Source of the DNA: Paraburkholderia youngii
GTDB taxonomy: Bacteria > Pseudomonadota > Gammaproteobacteria > Burkholderiales > Burkholderiaceae
Length of the DNA: 64,000 bases
Reading direction: 5' to 3'
NCBI RefSeq assembly: GCF_013366925.1
Contig: NZ_JAALDK010000001.1
Span: forward strand, 5,392,001-5,456,000
This document shows positions 57,002-64,000 of the stretch, piece after piece. The notes under the pieces are model-generated. The model was not told where the DNA came from, did not search any database, and was given only the letters and a program-made list of their open reading frames with translations. The translations under genes and the position numbers were made by a program. Position 1 is the stretch's first letter. Each line of letters begins with the position of its first letter.

Positions 57002-58654
57002 TCAAAGCCGCGCGGACAGCCGCTTGATCTCGCGATTGAGGACGCGCTCGTTGTCGGAATAGTCGATCGGCACGTCGATCACGTGCACGCCGGGCGTCAC
57101 GAAGCACTCGCGCAACAGCGGCGCGAACTGTTCGGCGGCCTCGACCCGATGCCCCTGAGCTCCATAGCTCTGCGCATAGGCGACGAAATCCGGGTTCGCA
57201 AGCGTCATGCCGTAGTCCGGGAAGTTCATGTTCTCCTGCTTCCAGCGGATCATGCCGAACGCGTCGTCGCGCAGGATCAGGATCACCAGGTCGAGCTTCA
57301 GGCGCACCGCCGTTTCGAGCTCCTGCGAGTTCATCATGAAGCCGCCGTCGCCGCACACGGCGATCACTTTGCGCTCCGGATGCACGATCTTGCTTGCGAT
57401 CGCCGACGGCAGCCCCGCGCCCATCGACGCCAGCGCGTTGTCGAGCAGCAGCGAATTCGGCTCGTGCGCGCGGTAGTAGCGCGCGAACCAGATCTTGTAC
57501 ATGCCGTTATCCAGACACACGATGCCGTCGACCGGCGTGGTCTCGTACACGTCGTTGACGATCCGCACCGGGTACATCGGGAAGCGGTCGTCGTGCTGGC
57601 CCTTCACCAGATGCGCCTCGAAGTGCTCCTTGATCTCCTTGAAGCGCGTGAAGTCCCAATGCTCCTGACGCGTCTTCAGGCTCTCCTTCAGCTGCCACAC
57701 CGCATTCGCGATGTCGCCGACCACTTCGATCTGCGGGAAATACACCGGATCGACTTCGGCGCCGAGGAAGTTCACGTGGATCACGGTCTTCTCGCCCGCC
57801 TCGCCGCTGCGCATGAAAAACGGCGGCTTTTCGATCACGTCGTGACCGACGTTGATGATGCAATCCGCGTGCTCGATCGCGCGATGCACGAAGTCGCCGT
57901 CGGAGAGCGTCGCGTTGCCGAGCCACATCGGATGCGATTCGTCGATCACGCCCTTGCCCATCTGCGTCGTGAAGAACGGAATGCCGATCTGATCGACGAA
58001 CTCGCGCAGCATCTTCGTCGTGGTCTTGCGGTTGCCGCCCGCGCCGATCATCAGGAGCGGATGCTTCGCGGCGGTGATCGCCTCGACCGCGCGCGCGACC
58101 GCCTTCTCCTCGGCGACCGGACGGCGGCTGTAGCTCTTCGGAATCGGCTTGCCGTCGCCCTCCTCGTGCGCGACGTCCTCGGGCAATTCGAGGTGCGCGG
58201 CGCCCGGGCGCTCCTCCTCGGCGCGGCGCACCGCCTCGCGCACCGCCGCCGGAATATTGCCGATCGACACGATCTGCCGCGTGTACTTGGTGAGCGGCTC
58301 CATCATCCGCACCACGTCGACGATCTGGAAGTGCCCCTGCTTGCTCGACTTGATCGGCTTCTGGCCGGTGACCATCAGCATCGGCATGCCGCCCAGTTGC
58401 GCGTAGGCGGCCGCAGTCACGAAGTTGGTCGCGCCGGGGCCGAGCGTCGCCAGACATACTCCCGTGCGGCCGGTGAGCCGCCCGTAGGTGGCGGCCATGA
58501 AGCCGGCCGCCTGCTCGTGGCGCGTGAGGATCAGACGGATTTTCGAGCGGCGCAGCGACTCGAGCAGATCGAGATTTTCTTCACCGGGGATGCCGAACAC
58601 GTACTCGACACCTTCGGCTTCCAGCGATTTGACGAACAGGTCCGATGCTTTCAT
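57002..58654 (-). CDS. ThDP-dependent acetolactate synthase-like enzyme (catalytic subunit only)
   Basis: 550 residues. PYR domain with the activating Glu in LTRHEQAAGFMA, YGRLTGRTGVCLATLGPGATN; a middle domain; PP domain with the GDG-N motif (AVCGDGGFMMNSQELETAV, then ILRDDAFGMIRWKQ). This resembles catabolic AlsS-type acetolactate synthases or related carboligases. No regulatory small subunit (ilvN) and no decarboxylase (alsD) is adjacent; instead an aldehyde dehydrogenase follows, as in a number of Burkholderia genomes. The reaction is plausibly pyruvate or aldehyde condensation/decarboxylation. ATG 58654. Confidence 0.88.
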   Translation of the reverse strand: MKASDLFVKSLEAEGVEYVFGIPGEENLDLLESLRRSKIRLILTRHEQAAGFMAATYGRLTGRTGVCLATLGPGATNFVTAAAYAQLGGMPMLMVTGQKPIKSSKQGHFQIVDVVRMMEPLTKYTRQIVSIGNIPAAVREAVRRAEEERPGAAHLELPEDVAHEEGDGKPIPKSYSRRPVAEEKAVARAVEAITAAKHPLLMIGAGGNRKTTTKMLREFVDQIGIPFFTTQMGKGVIDESHPMWLGNATLSDGDFVHRAIEHADCIINVGHDVIEKPPFFMRSGEAGEKTVIHVNFLGAEVDPVYFPQIEVVGDIANAVWQLKESLKTRQEHWDFTRFKEIKEHFEAHLVKGQHDDRFPMYPVRIVNDVYETTPVDGIVCLDNGMYKIWFARYYRAHEPNSLLLDNALASMGAGLPSAIASKIVHPERKVIAVCGDGGFMMNSQELETAVRLKLDLVILILRDDAFGMIRWKQENMNFPDYGMTLANPDFVAYAQSYGAQGHRVEAAEQFAPLLRECFVTPGVHVIDVPIDYSDNERVLNREIKRLSARL

Positions 58655-58737
58655 TGAGGGTCTCGCTTGATGACTCGGGGGACGGACAATCGAAGACGAC
58701 AACGACGGCTGCGCGCGAAACACCGCATCGCGCGCGC

Positions 58738-58761
58738 GGCATGGCAAACGGCATGGCAAAC
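58738..58761. repeat. two tandem 12-bp units upstream of the ThDP-enzyme gene
   Basis: GGCATGGCAAAC occurs twice in direct succession (58738-58749, 58750-58761), about 85-110 bp before the start codon on the other strand. Possibly a regulator site, possibly slippage. Confidence 0.6.
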
Positions 58762-58893
58762 ACCATGCTGGACAGCTTACTACTCGAATGGAAACGATGC
58801 GCGCGAGGGGCAGGAAGCCGGGCGCGAGAGGAAGCAGGCGGCGGCAGAGGATGAACCCGCCGCATGACGTGCAGGTGCGCGCCGATCAATGAA

Positions 58894-59274
58894 TCAGCGA
58901 ATCACCGTTACGCAGTCGGAGAGAATCGGCGGCGCGTTCTCGCCGCTCGTCAGGTCATAAAGATTGGCGCGCGGTCCCTTGGTCCACCACGTATAGCTGC
59001 CGGCCTGGTATTTCGCGCCGGACGCCGAGACCGTGTTGACGAACAGCATCGAGGTGCCTTTCACCGGCAGCACGGCGAAGCTCTGGCCGTTCTGCGCGTT
59101 CCAGTAGGTAACCTGCAGGATCTTGCCGGTCGCGCACGTGTATTTGCGCGTCTGGTGGTTCTTGCCTTCGATGTGCTTGAACTGCAACGGCGCGGCCGAG
59201 GCGCCGCCGGAAGATGCCGCCAGCGAGGCCACCATCGATGCTGCGGTGAGGAATGCAACACGCCATGTCTTCAT
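58894..59274 (-). CDS. MliC/PliC-type lysozyme inhibitor, secreted
   Basis: 126 residues. A signal peptide (MKTWRVAFLTAASMVASLAA, ending near SGGASAA) precedes an MliC domain: YTCATGKILQVTYWN, SMLFVNTVSASGAKYQAGSYTWWTKGPRANLYDL and a final Cys (LSDC) that would pair with the first. The SASGxxY and WWxKG motifs insert into the active site of c-type lysozymes. There is no lipobox, so it is periplasmic rather than membrane-bound. ATG 59274. It lies between the ThDP-enzyme operon and a small lipoprotein gene, all on the minus strand. Confidence 0.9.
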   Translation of the reverse strand: MKTWRVAFLTAASMVASLAASSGGASAAPLQFKHIEGKNHQTRKYTCATGKILQVTYWNAQNGQSFAVLPVKGTSMLFVNTVSASGAKYQAGSYTWWTKGPRANLYDLTSGENAPPILSDCVTVIR

Positions 59275-59399
59275 CGAACACCTCGATTGTTGCGGGGGGT
59301 CAGGCAGGGAAGGCATACCGGCCGCCACGCCGGTCACAGACGGGTCACAGGCGGGTTACAGGAAGCTCGTGGGCAATTCACGGACAGTTCGACGACGTT

Positions 59400-59612
59400 T
59401 CAAGGATCGATCACCTCGGCACACGCATCGGTCGGCGCGGCGGCGACGTGCCCGACGACCGGCACTATCTTCAGTCCCGCCGAAGCGATCCGGCACGGCG
59501 CCGCCGCGAGCCCGCAGCCGCTGATCCCGGCACACAGCGCGAACGCCACGCCGAGTGCGCCGACCCGGCGAAGCGCGCCACGCCACGGATTGCTGCGCGA
59601 TTCAAGCGCCAT
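59400..59612 (-). CDS. small lipoprotein (DUF6726-like)
   Basis: 70 residues from ATG 59612. A basic N-terminus, hydrophobic core (VGALGVAFALCAGI) and lipobox SGC at about residue 35-37, then a short mature part GLAAAPCRIASAGLKIVPVVGHV ending AEVIDP. It resembles a short Burkholderia lipoprotein family I recall as DUF6726; function unknown. It is probably anchored in the outer membrane. purT is upstream, with a 84-bp gap on the same strand. Confidence 0.75.
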   Translation of the reverse strand: MALESRSNPWRGALRRVGALGVAFALCAGISGCGLAAAPCRIASAGLKIVPVVGHVAAAPTDACAEVIDP

Positions 59613-59696
59613 ACGATCCCCTACTCCGATCTCTTTGCTGCGATAAGCCAGCAACGATTGCGGCCCACGCCGCGCGTCGCCGCCTGCCCCTGCTCG

Positions 59697-60911
59697 TTAC
59701 TTCGCCGACACCGGCCGAACCGCCGCAGCGGCGTGCTTCGCACGCGAGCGCGCTTCGTCGATGTTCGCGCCGGTCGCGAGCGCGACGCCCATGCGGCGTT
59801 TGACGAAGCTCTCCGGCTTGCCGAACAGGCGCAGGTCCGAGTTGGGCACCGCGAGTGCCGCCGCGACGCCTTCGAACGCGATGCCGGTCTCGTCGCGTCC
59901 ACCGTAGATCACCGCCGACGCACCCGGCGCACGCAGCGACGTGTCGACCGGCAAGCCGAGGATCGCGCGCGCATGCAGTTCGAACTCCGAGAAGCGCTGC
60001 GAGCACAGCGTGACGAGCCCCGTGTCGTGCGGACGCGGGCTGACTTCCGAAAACCATACGTCGTCGCCGCGCACGAAAAGTTCCACGCCAAAGAGGCCGC
60101 GGCCGCCGAGCGCCGCCGTGACCTTGTGCGCGATCTCGCGCGAACGCTCGAGCGCGAGCGGGCTCATCGGCTGCGGCTGCCACGATTCGACATAGTCGCC
60201 CGCGACCTGCACGTGGCCGATCGGGTCGCAGAAATACGTGCTGACCGCGCCGCTAGCCGGGTCGATCGCGCGCACGGTGAGCTGCGTGATTTCATATTCG
60301 AAGTCGATGAAACCCTCGACGATCACGCGCCCGAAATTCACGCGGCCGCCCGCCATCGCGTACTGCCACGCGGGTTCGACGTCGGCGTCGCGGCGCAATA
60401 CGGACTGCCCCTTGCCCGACGACGACATCACCGGCTTCACGACGCACGGATAGCCAACCTTCGCGATGCCCGCGCGCAGCTCGTCGAGCGAATCGGCGAA
60501 TGCGTACGGCGAGGTCGCGAGGCCGAGCTCCTCGGCGGCGAGGCGGCGGATGCCTTCGCGGTTCATCGTCAGCTGGGTGGCGCGGGCGGTCGGGATCACC
60601 TCGGCGAGCGCCTCGGTTTCGATCGCGGCGAGCTCGTCGGTGGCGATCGCCTCGATTTCGGGGACGATCAGATGCGGGCGCTCCTGCTGGACCAGCGCGC
60701 GCAGCGCGGCGCGGTCGGTCATGTCGATCACGTGCGCGCGATGCGCGACCTGATGGCCCGGCGCGTTCGGGTAACGGTCGACGGCGATCACTTCGACGCC
60801 CAGCCGTTGCAGCGCGATGATCACTTCCTTGCCGAGCTCGCCGGCGCCGAGCAGCATCACGCGCGTCGCGGATTCAGAAAGGGGGGTGCCGATCCGTTGG
60901 CCGATCTGCAT
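59697..60911 (-). CDS. purT: formate-dependent GAR transformylase (GAR transformylase 2)
   Basis: 404 residues. The N-domain [21 protein letters not shown], the ATP-grasp core [64 protein letters not shown] and the final [10 protein letters not shown] are PurT hallmarks. It makes formyl-GAR from GAR, formate and ATP in purine synthesis, independent of folate. It is encoded 37 kb from purD. ATG 60911. It is divergent from the META-domain gene, with a 258-bp gap that shows no further gene. Confidence 0.96.
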   Translation of the reverse strand: MQIGQRIGTPLSESATRVMLLGAGELGKEVIIALQRLGVEVIAVDRYPNAPGHQVAHRAHVIDMTDRAALRALVQQERPHLIVPEIEAIATDELAAIETEALAEVIPTARATQLTMNREGIRRLAAEELGLATSPYAFADSLDELRAGIAKVGYPCVVKPVMSSSGKGQSVLRRDADVEPAWQYAMAGGRVNFGRVIVEGFIDFEYEITQLTVRAIDPASGAVSTYFCDPIGHVQVAGDYVESWQPQPMSPLALERSREIAHKVTAALGGRGLFGVELFVRGDDVWFSEVSPRPHDTGLVTLCSQRFSEFELHARAILGLPVDTSLRAPGASAVIYGGRDETGIAFEGVAAALAVPNSDLRLFGKPESFVKRRMGVALATGANIDEARSRAKHAAAAVRPVSAK

Positions 60912-61169
60912 GGGAACTCCAGATAAAAGTCGGGATGAGGGTGGGATTGGATAGACCGCGATGTTAACATGCGGCCCCCTTGCCGCGCGGCGCTCAGGGT
61001 GCGTTCAGGGTGCGCTCTGAGTCCGCTCGCGAGGCCGTGGCGGTCGGGCGCAAGCGTGCCGCCTCGTCGACGTTCGCAGCCGCGACCGCGCCACCGCGCG
61101 CATCGCTCGCGCACGACAAGCTTAGTACGTTACCCTTACGCCTTCGCCAGTTTGAACAGGAACGACGCC

Positions 61170-61706
61170 ATGCTCATCCGCTCCCGCCCGCGACGTCTTG
61201 CGCGCATCACTCCGTGCCTGCGCACGGCCGTCGCCGCGTTGAGCATCGCCGCGCTGCTCGGGGCCTGCGCGATCCCGAAGCATCCGGATTCGTCGGCGCC
61301 GCCGCCCGATCCATTCAATCCCGCCGCCGTGCAACTGCTCGACGACAGCAGCTGGGTGCTGAGCTCGTGGAAGAACGCCGACGGCACGGCGCGCGCGGTG
61401 CCGTCGAAGGATCAGGAGCCGCTCACGCTCACGTTGTCGACCGAAGGCGGCCGACGCCATGCGAGCGGCTTTTCCGGCTGCAACCGCTTCATGGGTTCAT
61501 ACCTGCTGAAGGACGGCAAGCTCAGCTTCGGCACCCTCGCCGGCACGCGCAAGGCGTGCGTGTCGCCGGGCGGCGACATCGAAAAGCCGTTCCTCGAAGC
61601 GCTCGAACGCATCGCTCGCACCGGCGTGCAGATGCGCGCGCCACAGCAGATGCAGCTGATCCTCGAGAACGGCGACACGCTGATGTTCGATCGCAGCGAC
61701 AAGTGA
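61170..61706 (+). CDS. META-domain lipoprotein (HslJ-like)
   Basis: 178 residues from ATG 61170. A signal peptide with lipobox LLGACAI (Cys at about residue 32) and a Pro-rich linker lead to a META domain: SSWVLSSWKNADG, LTLSTEGGRRHASGFSGCNRFMGSYLLKDGKLSFG, LAGTRKACVSPGG and LERIARTGVQM. The conserved Cys pair (GCN and KACV) suggests a disulfide. HslJ-type META proteins are outer-membrane lipoproteins linked to novobiocin or heat response; the exact role is unknown. Confidence 0.9.
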   Translation: MLIRSRPRRLARITPCLRTAVAALSIAALLGACAIPKHPDSSAPPPDPFNPAAVQLLDDSSWVLSSWKNADGTARAVPSKDQEPLTLTLSTEGGRRHASGFSGCNRFMGSYLLKDGKLSFGTLAGTRKACVSPGGDIEKPFLEALERIARTGVQMRAPQQMQLILENGDTLMFDRSDK

Positions 61707-61810
61707 TGCGAGTTTGCGCCGCGTTCGGGACTCGCGCCGGCCTTCGAAGCCGCGCGCTGCGCCGTTTAAACTCGACGGATTGCGCTTCTCGCGCGCTCCG
61801 TCATTCGTAG

Positions 61811-64000
61811 ATGTCTGGTATGCACACGGTAGTTTTCGGCTGGTTCGGCGGGTCGGCCGTCTGGTTCATTCCTCTTTTGTGGCGCCTCGTGAAGTCGATG
61901 CTGCCGGGCGGTGCGGGTCTGCGCGGCCCCGGCACGATCCGGCTGTGGCTCGGCTTCGTCTGCGTGCTGATCGCGAGTTGCACGCTCGAGGGCTCGCTGA
62001 TCGGCATTGCCGGCGTCAATGGTTTCGGTCATGCGCTGGCCGCCGGGCTTGGGCGTCTGCTCGGCCATATCGGCACGCCGCTCGCGGCGCTCGCGCTGCT
62101 CCTGATCAGCCTGCCCTGGCTCATCGACTTCCGCTGGAGCGAGGTCGCCGCCTGGGCCGACGGCGCGTTCGGCCTCGGGTTGTCGCGCGGACTCGCGAAG
62201 CGAGACGAGGATGCGCGCCGCCACCGCACCGTCGACGACGGCGCGCCGTCGCACGTTTCGCCCGCTACCAACACGATGGCGCCGCGCAACAGCAAGGGTC
62301 GCTACGCGCGGCCGACGGTGTGGCGTCCGCCCGCGAGCGGGCGCGGCGTGGGCGCCGCCGCTGCGGGCAGTGCCGCGGCTGGCGTCGCGGGTAGCAAGGA
62401 GGCTGCCGCCCGTGGCGCCGGCGCAAAGTGGCGCGCCGATGCGGCCGCTGGCGCGGCGCGTGGGCCGGCCAGGCAGATCGAGCCGGTGTTGCGCACGGGG
62501 TCGAGCGCGCCGCTGCGTCCGGGAGCGTCGATGGCAACGCAGGCGCCACCGGTGGACAAAGCTCCGGACAGGTCCACGGCACCATTCGTGCCGACCGAGC
62601 CGGTCGCGCCGGCGGGTTGGCTGCGCACGACGGAGCCGCGCGCGGCGACCGCGGCGGGATCGCCGGGTGCATCGGCTTCATCGGGCATGTCGGTTCATGA
62701 TAGCGCTGCGCAGGCCGGTCGGCGCTCGGTCGGCGAACAGCGCGTGGCCGCGCCGTTCGGCTCCAGCGCCGCATTGGCGGCGACGGCCGCCAATGCGGCC
62801 GGCGTGTCGGCGCGAGCGGCACAGGCCATGGCGGGCCGGTCCGCCACGTCGGGCGCCGGGATCGGCATGACGGCGGGATCCATGAATGCCGCGGGCCGCG
62901 GCAGCCGTCCGTCGCCGCTGCCACGTCCAGCAGACGGCAGCGCGCCGCTCAATCGCGGCGCGACTCCGCGTCAGCCGTTCCCGGCGGCTCAGCGCGCCAA
63001 CGGTGTCACATTGCCGTCGACCGTGCGCCGCCCTACGCCGGACTTCACGCGAACGATGGCGAACGCGTCGACGGTCGCGCCGCCGGCGAGCGTCGAGGAA
63101 ACGCTGCGCAGCATCGCGGAAAACACCGCGCGCTGGACCGACATGGCCGGCGTGAGCCTCGCGCGCAGCCGTGGCGGCGATGGCGCAAAGATTGGCGACG
63201 TGGAACGTATGTTGACAACGTTCGACGTGCCGCCGGCGCTGCCGGACGTGCTGCCTGTCGAAAACGGCGAGACGGTGTCGCCGGCGCAGTCGCAGCAAGA
63301 AGCGTCACCTGTGGAGTTGCCGGCTGAGCATGAGGTGGTCGAGTCCGACACGTCGGTCGAGAGCGCCAACGAAGCGGTTGCGCAATGGCCGACCGAACCG
63401 CCGGTCATTCATCCGCCGCTCACGGCCGCGCCGCTGACGACGCCTGCGATCGAGCCGGTGGCCGGCGTGGCGGCTGCGGCTGTGGCTGTCGAATCCGCGA
63501 TTGCAGAGCCCGCGTCTGTCGCAGAGACGCCGGCCGATCCCGTGTGCGCGGACGCTGTCACCGGCACGCCCGCGGTTGTCGAGCCGTCGGCATCCGCTGC
63601 GGCTGAGCCTGCCGCCGCGGAACCTGCTGCAAGCGCGCCGCAACACGAGGCGGCGAGGGCGACGCCGTTCCAGCGCTTTGCAGCCAGCTTGCAGGACGAC
63701 GCTACGCACGAAGACGTACCGGCGATCGAAGACCGGACGACGACAAACCCCAGCGTCCCGTCATCGCAGGGGGAAGAATCCGCGCGAACCGTCGAACCTG
63801 CGACCGCCGACACCGCGACACCGAAGCAAGAGCCGGCCCCTGTCGCCGAAATCGTCATCGACAAAACGCTCGTGCCTTGGGAGAGCAAACTCGGCCCGAC
63901 CGCGAACGAAGGCGCGCGGCCAGGTGAGCCAGCAACGCCGCCGACGCATGCGACGTCGCTCGCCCCTGCCCTGCCCGCTGCGACCGAGCCCGCGATCGAC
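61811..64000 (+). CDS. ftsK: FtsK-type DNA translocase, N-terminal membrane part and linker (3' end outside window)
   Basis: An uninterrupted frame of 730 codons runs from ATG 61811 (another ATG at 61820) past the window end, preceded in frame by TAG. About three membrane helices occupy residues 1-125 (VVFGWFGGSAVWFIPLLW, RLWLGFVCVLIASCTLEG, LAALALLLISLPWLIDF), ending in IDFRWSEVAAWADGAFGLG as in the FtsK 4TM domain. A very long Ala/Pro/Glu/Thr-rich linker follows, with a small motif FQRFAASLQDD around residue 620. The RecA-like motor and gamma domains would lie beyond base 64000. The canonical first helix seems absent, so a different start or a shortened membrane domain is possible. Confidence 0.8.
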   Translation, partial: MSGMHTVVFGWFGGSAVWFIPLLWRLVKSMLPGGAGLRGPGTIRLWLGFVCVLIASCTLEGSLIGIAGVNGFGHALAAGLGRLLGHIGTPLAALALLLISLPWLIDFRWSEVAAWADGAFGLGLSRGLAKRDEDARRHRTVDDGAPSHVSPATNTMAPRNSKGRYARPTVWRPPASGRGVGAAAAGSAAAGVAGSKEAAARGAGAKWRADAAAGAARGPARQIEPVLRTGSSAPLRPGASMATQAPPVDKAPDRSTAPFVPTEPVAPAGWLRTTEPRAATAAGSPGASASSGMSVHDSAAQAGRRSVGEQRVAAPFGSSAALAATAANAAGVSARAAQAMAGRSATSGAGIGMTAGSMNAAGRGSRPSPLPRPADGSAPLNRGATPRQPFPAAQRANGVTLPSTVRRPTPDFTRTMANASTVAPPASVEETLRSIAENTARWTDMAGVSLARSRGGDGAKIGDVERMLTTFDVPPALPDVLPVENGETVSPAQSQQEASPVELPAEHEVVESDTSVESANEAVAQWPTEPPVIHPPLTAAPLTTPAIEPVAGVAAAAVAVESAIAEPASVAETPADPVCADAVTGTPAVVEPSASAAAEPAAAEPAASAPQHEAARATPFQRFAASLQDDATHEDVPAIEDRTTTNPSVPSSQGEESARTVEPATADTATPKQEPAPVAEIVIDKTLVPWESKLGPTANEGARPGEPATPPTHATSLAPALPAATEPAID

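Noticed and set aside
57002..58654. Assignment as biosynthetic ilvB
   Set aside because: No regulatory ilvN or ilvC gene is adjacent, and the neighbour is an aldehyde dehydrogenase.
55697..58657. A 986-codon open frame on the plus strand opposite the aldehyde dehydrogenase and ThDP-enzyme genes
   Set aside because: It is antisense to two clear enzyme genes; the translation is Arg/His/Leu-rich with no domains, as expected from GC-rich third-position bias.

Overview
The window reads as chromosomal DNA of a Burkholderiaceae betaproteobacterium, most likely Paraburkholderia or a close relative. The evidence is very high GC, strong G/C third-position bias with long antisense shadow frames, the gene string yebC-purD-hemF-nadD-rsfS-rlmH-maf-rng, and house-style proteins such as RdgC, TrhO and GluQRS. 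I see no insertion sequence, CRISPR array, rRNA or tRNA gene.

Layout. 1-8 kb: the tail of a short-chain dehydrogenase, an ArnT-like membrane glycosyltransferase, a DUF924/truncated-haemoglobin pair, an orphan FtsX-type permease coupled to a DUF4126 membrane protein, and a small multidrug-resistance (Gdx/SugE) exporter whose leader carries a two-hairpin guanidine-II riboswitch. 8-16.6 kb: a complete potassium-uptake block, kdpFABC then kdpDE, preceded by an overlapping 36-residue membrane ORF. 16.7-27.9 kb: housekeeping genes (quinone oxidoreductase, methylglyoxal synthase, SDR, upp, yebC, purD, hemF, nadD, rsfS, rlmH, maf, rng). 27.9-38.5 kb: an accessory stretch with three VOC proteins, MscS, methionine sulfoxide reductase, a GH24 lysozyme with a secreted partner in an AT-rich patch, a molbindin, an NlpC/P60 lipoprotein, an MFS exporter, a 5'-truncated fecR next to an AT-rich non-coding block, and rdgC.

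38.6-47.9 kb: an envelope-polysaccharide region on alternating strands with five glycosyltransferases, an O-antigen ligase-like protein and msbA. 47.9-55.2 kb: dnaE with a glycine-rich tail insert, trhO, gluQRS and a RhlE-like RNA helicase. 55.5-64 kb: an aldehyde dehydrogenase plus acetolactate-synthase-like enzyme pair, a MliC-type lysozyme inhibitor, a small lipoprotein, purT, a META-domain lipoprotein, and the start of an FtsK-type DNA translocase that runs off the window.

The most rewarding items are the lysozyme/secreted-partner pair at 30.45-31.4 kb, a candidate interbacterial effector-immunity module; the guanidine-II switch, where a Shine-Dalgarno-sequestering alternative stem is readable; the 36-codon ORF opening the kdp operon; and the decapitated FecR. 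All functional calls come from reading the sequence and from family knowledge; no database search was run.
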